From Liolophura sinensis (lineage: Eukaryota; Mollusca; Polyplacophora; Chitonida; Chitonidae): a DNA stretch of 64,000 bases. The stretch lies in assembly GCF_032854445.1 (NCBI RefSeq), contig NC_088301.1:18655808-18719807 (forward strand), read 5' to 3'. A program made the position numbers and the translations under genes. Below are positions 57,586-64,000 of this stretch, piece by piece (position 1 is the stretch's first letter; every line of letters begins with the position of its first letter). The notes under the pieces are model-generated. The model was not told the origin of the DNA. It did no database searches and saw only the letters and a list, made by a program, of their open reading frames with translations.

Positions 57586-58136
57586 TCACACTCTATGTAG
57601 TGCCACTTTTTCAGTCTCTCCACTTATCACAGACTGATCATCACCCTTAATGGCACTTTTCTCAGAATCCCCACTTAACACAGACTGATCTTCAGTCTTA
57701 ATGGCACTTTTCTCAAAATCCCCACTTAACACTGACAGGTCTTCAGCCTTAATGGCACTTTTCTCAGAATCCCCACTTAACACAGACTGATCTTCAGTCT
57801 TAATGGCACTTTTCTCAAAATCCCCACTTAACACTGACAGGTCTTCAGCCTTAATGGCACTTTTCTCAGAATCCCCACTTAACACAGACCCACTGCCAAA
57901 TTTAGTGGCACTTTTCTCTGAATACCCACTTAACACAGACTGATCACCACCCTTAATGGCACTTTTCTCAGAATCCCTACTAGACACAGACTGATCATAA
58001 GCCTTAATGGCACTTTTCTCAGAATCCCCACTTAACAATGACGGATCATCAAGCCTCCCAGCACTCTCTTCACCTGATTCAGGCAAATTCACTTGAGAAT
58101 CTGGGTTCAGGTTTTCATTACCGTTTCCAAACAGCC
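57586..58136 (-). CDS. AKAP7: AKAP7-like terminal exon: nine 17-residue repeats
   Basis: The acceptor is TTTGTTTGTAG|GGC, entered in phase 1, and the stop is at 57588-57586. About 30 residues of spacer are followed by nine 17-residue units with the core S-G-D-S-E-K-S-A-I-K; variants include DLSVLSGDFEKSAIKTE and DQSVLSGDSEKSAIKAE. The unit is 51 bp, so array length changes keep the frame. Adjacent pairs are nearly identical over 102 bp, which points to recent expansion by unequal exchange. The tail is acidic/Ser-rich and probably disordered. Confidence 0.83.
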
Positions 58137-61100
58137 CTACAAACAAAAAAATATGATTCTGAGAAATATAAAGATCCTGGCACAAGCAAAGTAACAGAAA
58201 TTTAAATTAATAATTATAACTTCAATATTTAGAGCTACTTTCCTTTTATTTTATGCAAATCTGATCTGTGAGTGAGTGAGTGCTTGGGGTTTAACGTCGT
58301 ACTCAACAATTTTTCAGTCATATGACGATGAAGGAATCCTTAGGGTGCACGTACATGTAATGTGCCTCCTTGTTGCAGGAGGGATTTCCACCGCTCTTTT
58401 ATCTAGTGCTGCTTCACTGAGACGACTTACCGAAGGCAAGTAAGCCGCCCCACCCGAGCCATTATACTGATAATATAATGATAATGATATATACTGATCA
58501 CCCTTAATGCTGAACGCCAAGCGAGGAAGTTACAACTTCCTCTTTTAAAGTCTTAGGTGTGACTCGATCAAGGATTGATCCTGGATCTACCGGTCCCGAA
58601 GCGGACGCTCTACCAACTGTGCTATCCGGGCCGGTAACTGATCTGTGAGCAAAGGCAGCTTTAACTAAAGGGGCCTACTACAGCTTCACATTACTGGCAT
58701 ATACCAGTGTTCAAATATAATGTAAAATAATACAGCAGGTGTGCAGAAAAACAAATATTTGTTAAAGAGACATGTTAAAGAGACAATACTGACATGTGCC
58801 TAACTTTGAGTGCACATTCAAATGTTCAGTTTTCTCCAGGCTTTCCCTTTGACTGTCCACTCACTCCAGTCGCTTTATTTAGAAATATGGCTGTAAAATG
58901 ACTATTTTTGGATGGATTACCTCGCCTTGTAGTGTAGACTATGGGAGATATTCAGCGAAATTCAAATGTCAGCCACTGCACTCTGTGGTAATTGTGCAGC
59001 CTAGCATGTAACTTGAATTATTCAACTGTACAAATCATTGTGTATTATGAATACTTTATAACACATGGTCAATAAAAAAAAAGTTTGTAGTTAGTTTACT
59101 TATAAATCGCTTTTAAATGTTATTTTGTTTACATTTGTGATCCATGAGCAAATGTTGCATGGTGGGAATCTCTGTGCTGCTTCATTTGCATGTTATCTGG
59201 TCGGGCAGAAAGTTTCGTGACCGATTTCTTCCTGTAATCCTCTTTACTGGCACTTTTCGAAAAACATAAGCCTACGGCATTTCGTTGGGAATCCAGTGCA
59301 ACTCATTTTTGAATTTAACTGAAGCAACTCCAAAAATCTGTATCTCTTTGAGCAAAATGTCCCTTAAAGACAGGTCGGTTTAAAATGAATACTTGTCACT
59401 AACAATAACACAAGTAACATGCTTAAAGGATACATGAAACTTTCGCTTTTTATTTCTTCATTTGAAGCTTAGAATGTGTTCTATCATATAAAAGAACCCA
59501 TACCAAAAAAAAAACCCCTTCTCATCAGTTTTCGGTGCATAAAAATAGTTTTAAACAACAAATTAAATAGCTTGCAGTGGTGACAATGGTGATAGCTGTC
59601 AAGACCCAGGAGACTCTCACCAATGCAGTCGCTGTGAGTTCAAGTCCAGCTCATGCTGGCGTCCTCTCCAGCCGTAAGTGGGAAGGTCTGACAGCAACCT
59701 GCGGATGGATGGTCATGGGTTCCCCCCCCCCCCCCCCCCCCACCCATAATGCTGGCCGTCATCGTATAAGTGAAACATTCTTGAGTACAGCGTAAAGCAC
59801 CAATCAAATAAATAAATAAATAAATACTTTGAAGGGGAAAAAGTGAAAGCTGTTCAGAGTATAAATATTAAAGTTCACTGATGAAAAATATGCATAAAAT
59901 ATAGGTGTTACAAAAAGATATAAAATATGCCTCAAATACCATCTTTTTCCAATTCATTTCCCTTAAAATCATAATCATTATCTTATTTTTATGGTACCTT
60001 TTTATGCATCCTTTCATCCACCTGGATAGAATCTACTTCAATGGTGAAAGTATCTCATCACAGAATACACAAAAAAGGAAGTCTAACATGAAGATAATAA
60101 ATGGCTTTAACGGAATTAATGAAATTAGGCCAAAAAACAAATTTTCATGTTTAGATGCTCAGTCTATCAGCAGCTTTCATGAGCACTTCAACAATTTGGC
60201 CTTTAAAATTTGATACTACAAAACTCTTTTTGTTTGTTTTGAAAAAAAAAAAAATATAAAAGAGTATAAATGCATAAATGTGAGTGGAATTTCTTGGCAG
60301 TCGCTGATGAAATAACAAACGAATTTAAGACAACTAGCATGACTACAAGCAACAAACAGCAACTTTTTCTTTTGTGTTCCTTAGTAAGCAAGTGCAGACC
60401 TTTCTGCTGTTACCATTTTGACACAATACGACCAAAATTGGACAGTGATTGGCTGAAACCCTTTCAAACTGAAGATCACAGATGGTTATGATACAACTCA
60501 GTTGGAACCAGTTATAAATGTCGGAAAACTGTGTGTAGCCTGTAGTTACCATGACATCATGACAGTGTACAGTGGACTGTTGAGTTTCCTTTGACACCTT
60601 TCAGGGGAGCTAACTCAACATATTGTTTGGGCCCATTAAGGGGCGACTACTCTTGTTATGGTGCGGAAAACACATATTAAAGGCATTGACTGTGCTCAAT
60701 GTGTTGTCACAGGATTGGTGCAATAGTGACATCATCGGAGAACTTGCTGGTGTGATGTGATGTGAAGTTACATGGTGATAGTGGCTTACATACAGGCCAC
60801 CCTGTAACTAGCCAGTCACCGTTTTGATGTTATCACAATTACCATATTAAATCATCAGTTCATATACACTGGTGCATTGTCTCAATTTGTCCCTTGTCTG
60901 AGTACAACTCATGTAAATTTCAGTCGTGTCATTGTTTCGCACACACAAGCAGTAACAACCCAATGCATCAACAGGGCGGAATAGGGTTAGGTTTTAAGCT
61001 CTTTAAGGGTTCATAGAAATCCTTTTTCCACGTATCAACCAACATTTTCTGTGCAAAATTGAGTTCTTCTTTCAAAGAAAATTTTTTTTTTGCTTCGATC

Positions 61101-63960
61101 GACCATTTCAGATACTAAAATTGAATATTTTTTGTACATTACTATACTTCAATGACTGAAGTAATTATCACTGCCTATATATATAAACTCAAGCTGACCT
61201 CCTAGTTGATACTGTAGACTGATAATCGCCACACATTGCAGTTATTGTTAAAAGTACTTCAGGATAGCAGTATAACCAGTTATTAAGTTATTTATTCAAT
61301 CGATGAACCAGCTCATCCAGACGACTTGTATGAAACCCTGGCTCATGTGTATGCAGAGCTTCAGTTTTGACCTGATCTGGGATTGAATTGGGACATCCTT
61401 CTGACAAGGGGTACTATATTTACCACTCTCCGATAAACAATAAAAAACACAAATACTGTAATTCTTCAACCTTTTCGCTTGTTTGCAAGGTGTTTATTCA
61501 AGCATATTGTCAAGGTATTAGCCTGTGTAGACTGATAAAATTACAGTATTCATGAAGCCCTGAAGCTGGCCAATCCAACCATCAAATCAACTCAAAAATG
61601 TGTATAAATTGCACTGAAAGTTGTACTTTCATGTGCGCAATGGTTGGAGAATTAGAGTGGTATAAATATGCTTACCGAAGCTGACTTCATGTTCTATGTG
61701 ATAATAACCTGTCTCCTCATCTTTGGGAAGGTTCATGGAACATAGCTGGAGAGATCTAACAGTGTCGGATCCAAACACGTGATCAGTAAACCTCTCATAC
61801 AAACTAGGATCAATCTTCTTGATGCCTGATAGAAAAAAAAACACCATTATACAAGGATTGTCCTAAAAAGCTATACAGGTAACAAAATCTCTGCATCATA
61901 AAGTAGTAATGTAATATACGGTAATGATAAAGATTGAGATTGTACAAAAAAAAAACAAAGCGTAATTGAAAATGTAAAAGGTGAAAAATTCTTCAGCATT
62001 AAAAGGAGTCAAATAAATTTTTTCATTAATTTTCAAGTCCGACTGCTCATCAATGCCATGCTCACGATTTATCAACTTACTGTGTATACCATGACAGTCA
62101 TGTATGATGCACACACATTGGTCTTCAACAAACCTTAGACTGTGCAAATCATCAGATGAGTGTTGTCAACCTTGTATTGTCATGGGGCCTCCGGGGCTCA
62201 GTTTGTTAACGCACTAGCGCAGCGTAATGACCCAGGAGCCTCTCACCAATGCGGTCACTGTGAGTTCAAGTCCCAGCTTATGCTGGCTTCCTCTTCGGCC
62301 GTACATGGGAAGGTCTGGCAGCAACCTGCGGATGGTCATGGTTTCCTGCGGGCTCTGCCTGGTTTTCCTCCCACAATAATACTAGCTGCGGTCATATAAG
62401 TAAAATATTCTTGAGTACGCATAAAACACCCATCAAATAAATTAATAAATCCTATTGACACCAAGTCAGAGCTGTGGCATGTAAAAATGCCATCTTCATG
62501 GCTGAGATTAAACCCCTTGTGTCTGATTACCATTGAAAGACCAGTTCCTCAAATGACAGTCAAACTAAAAGAGTCATTCATACCTTGTTTTCTTAAAATG
62601 TGTCCTCTTTCGCCAGAAAATTTCATCAGAGTGATATGAGGCTTAAACGGCTTAGGGTCGGCCTTTGGTACATTGTCATCAGCCAAGCAACTTTCTACAC
62701 TTTCTGCGTAAATACAACAGGCAGGACATCAGTGAAAAATTCTATCCTCTACAACAAACAATACTGTTACATCTCAAGATATGCCAAAACAATGAAGAAA
62801 AGAAGTTTGGTTTTCAAAGCATATACCTGTAATATACCTCTTAATAACCCCTCTATTTTAACGTCCTATTTTATGGAAATTTGCTTAAATGATGTTAATG
62901 ACAACATTACTGGTACTGCCACAACAGATTGTGCTGCTATTCGCCTCAAACCCTCAGCTACACAGATCTGTCGTGACAGCTATCACCAGTGAAGTGATGA
63001 CTGCTGGCTGCTTAATTTCTGGCCTGACCAATGGGGGAATCAGAGAAACTAGTTAATAGCAATTTTCACACCCAAGACGAAAGCTGAGAAGCTTTTCTAC
63101 ACTACATTCGTCTGTTAGCATACATCCTAAACTGCATATCAAAAAATGAAAACCAAATATGTTGTGTATCCTTTACAAAGAAGGAGACAACACTTGACTA
63201 AATGTATCTATGCATCAATTACGTATTCCTGGACCACTTGAAGTCATACATTTTTACTTTTCTCATGTTGCATAAAAGAGATTTTGCAGTTCAAAATAAG
63301 CATGATCGAAGGTGCGCCAATTTCAACTAATCAGATGCAATTTAATCGTGTAATTTCAGAAGGTACCCAAATGACCAAAAATTTCCCCCACAAAAGTGCA
63401 TTTTTAGAGACAAATGAATGTCACAAAATATTAGTTTCGCTGCTGAAACTTACAATTTCTAGTAGAATATCATCCCATGTTCTACGTAAACCTCAAAACA
63501 GCTTCAAAAATCAACAGTCTAAGAAGTCTCAGAATCAGAAAAAAAGGGCAGGTAATTCATGGACCAAATTTATGGTCATTTAGGGTAGCTGTTTGTGTTG
63601 ACATCCACCCCAAGCATGTTTTGCCTCACATGGCCTCTTTAGAATTCCAGAATTATGTTATGCAGCAAAGCAGAATGGCAATGGCCATTTTGTTGTTTCC
63701 ATTCTGCATTGTCTGCATTCTGGTACTTGCCTGAAGCAAGAAACCATTACATGCACACAAAAATGTAGAACAAACATTATAACATTACTGTACCGGCTAT
63801 TTTCTGGAGCTCTTCTAACTGGGGTCCAGGGCTGACTTTAGCAAACAGAACGGTGTGGTGAAAGTGACCAAGTCCGCAGACTTCCAGTCCAAGCTGCTCT
63901 GATCCCTGCGAGTAGTTTGACCAGTTGTCTTGCACACACTTGTCTAGTGCATTGCCTGCC
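57586..63960 (-). CDS. AKAP7: AKAP7-like 2H phosphoesterase (2'-5' RNA ligase-like) with 17-aa repeat tail; 5' part outside window
   Basis: The visible exons are 63794-63960, 62584-62703, 61676-61825 and 57586-58136 on the minus strand. They join in one frame (phase 1 at each junction) for 328 residues to a stop. GLGHFHHTVLFAKV, FKPHITLMKFS, LRKQGIKKIDPSLYERF and LCSMNLPKDEETGYYHIEHE match the C-terminal half of the AKAP7 domain. PHIT is the second of the two HxT/S motifs that make the active site of 2H phosphoesterases. The first must lie beyond position 64000. Known AKAP7 proteins bind nucleotides and anchor PKA through a C-terminal helix, and some have 2',5'-phosphodiesterase activity. Here the domain is followed by nine 17-residue repeats, which I do not know from AKAP7. 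Orthology is likely; catalytic or PKA-anchoring function is inference. Confidence 0.85.
58269..58634 (-). repeat. SINE-2, full-length, in an AKAP7-like intron
   Basis: The minus strand starts CCGGCCCGGATAGCACAGTT (A-box-like GATAGCACAGTTGG), with B-box-like GGATCAATCC. It ends GTTAAACCCCAAGCACTCAC. Confidence 0.9.
58640..59595. other. AKAP7-like intron, nothing recognised
   Basis: Unique-looking AT-rich sequence. Confidence 0.4.
59600..59826 (+). repeat. SINE-1, most of the element, with a poly(C) expansion
   Basis: It reads CCAGGAGACTCTCACCAATG, GAGTTCAAGTCCAGCTCATG and CAGCAACCTGCGGATGGATG. A C-run of about 20 at 59728-59750 replaces the usual CCCCGGGCTC. The tail is AATCAAATAAATAAATAAAT. 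Confidence 0.93.
59830..61450. other. AKAP7-like intron, nothing recognised
   Basis: The 102-codon frame at 59905-60213 has low-complexity composition and no family features. Confidence 0.4.
61454..61662. mobile_element. TTCAACCTTTT MITE, 209 bp, next to a splice donor
   Basis: The left end is TACTGTAATTCTTCAACCTT. The right end ATGGTTGGAGAATTAGAGTG then GTA is diverged. The inside shares GTGTAGACTGATAAAATTA with other copies. It ends 13-14 bp from the donor of the exon at 61676. Confidence 0.7.
61676..61825 (-). CDS. AKAP7: AKAP7-like exon encoding KKIDPSLYERF
   Basis: The acceptor is TTTTCTATCAG|GCA and the donor is GCTTCG|GTAAGC, phase 1 to 1. It encodes IKKIDPSLYERFTDHVFG to YYHIEHEVSF. 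A MITE ends 13-14 bp beyond the donor. Confidence 0.87.
62183..62447 (+). repeat. SINE-1, full-length, in an AKAP7-like intron
   Basis: It has the head GGGGCCTCCGGGGCTCAGTT, TGTGAGTTCAAGTCC and GTCTGGCAGCAACCTGCGGA, with tail ATCAAATAAATTAATAAA. Confidence 0.94.
62584..62703 (-). CDS. AKAP7: AKAP7-like exon with the second HxT motif
   Basis: The acceptor is TTTACGCAG|AAA. An in-frame alternative acceptor, GTGTAG, lies 9 nt downstream. The donor is AAACAAG|GTATGA. It encodes DPKPFKPHITLMKFSGERGH. The ITL strand carries the catalytic-type His. Confidence 0.85.
63794..63960 (-). CDS. AKAP7: AKAP7-like exon (first visible)
   Basis: The acceptor is TTTTGTTGCCAG|GGC and the donor is ATAGCCG|GTACAG. 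It encodes AGNALDKCVQDNW through GLGHFHHTVLFAKV to LEELQKIA. The reading frame stays open upstream to the window edge, so the acceptor could be an alternative. Confidence 0.78.
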
Positions 63961-64000
63961 CTGGCAACAAAAGCACACACAACTTGGATGCAGGACAAAA

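Noticed and set aside
49436-63960. A single gene joining the AKAP7-like and ubiquitin-like exons
   Set aside because: The repeat exon ends in an in-frame stop without a usable internal donor, and a start codon with CpG-rich upstream sequence precedes the ubiquitin-like exons.

Overview
This is animal nuclear DNA, most likely from a lophotrochozoan and probably a marine mollusc. Genes are sparse and split into short exons with GT-AG introns. Introns and intergenic DNA are AT-rich and full of tRNA-derived SINEs, minisatellites and small terminal-inverted-repeat elements. The dominant SINE (a CCTCCGTGGCTC tRNA-like head and a CACCAATCAAATAAATAAA tail) is a type I associate with molluscan genomes. 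That assignment is from memory and was not searched. I cannot name a genus.

Layout. (1) 1-28.2 kb holds no intact gene that I can support. It contains minisatellites, SINEs, two decayed exons of an inverted alpha-arrestin copy (6.06-6.24 and 8.56-8.70 kb, minus strand), a long imperfect hairpin (9.04-9.15 kb) and a frame-broken Crypton-like recombinase relic (11.86-12.29 kb). (2) 28.5-40.6 kb, plus strand, holds a complete seven-exon alpha-arrestin (ARRDC) gene encoding 406 residues. Every splice phase was checked by hand. Intron 5 carries an apparently intact Tc1-type DNA transposon in the opposite orientation. (3) 40.6-49.4 kb is the arrestin 3' flank, with a 93-bp tandem array, segmental duplications and MITEs. 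(4) 49.4-54.5 kb, minus strand, holds a six-exon gene for a 234-residue protein that I do not recognise. Its C-terminal 60 or so residues look ubiquitin-like. (5) 57.6-64 kb, minus strand, holds the 3' part of an AKAP7-like gene (2H phosphoesterase / 2'-5' RNA ligase-like domain). Its last exon encodes nine 17-residue acidic/serine repeats, and its 5' exons lie beyond the window.

How they relate. The arrestin gene and the ubiquitin-like gene converge tail to tail. The ubiquitin-like gene and the AKAP7-like gene run head to tail on the minus strand, with about 3 kb between the AKAP7-like stop codon and the next start codon. Alpha-arrestins are adaptors that recruit NEDD4-family ubiquitin ligases to membrane cargo. 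AKAP7-type proteins bind or cleave nucleotide ligands through paired HxT/S motifs. Nothing in the sequence shows that the three genes share a pathway.

The most notable non-genic signals are a TA-flanked MITE family inserted inside older SINE copies, a minisatellite that reiterates a functional 5' splice site, a duplicated 3' splice-site region in the arrestin gene, and a duplicated 3'UTR block carrying poly(A) signals. I found no system that I can defend as entirely new. The ubiquitin-like orphan and the MITE family are the best candidates for undescribed entities.
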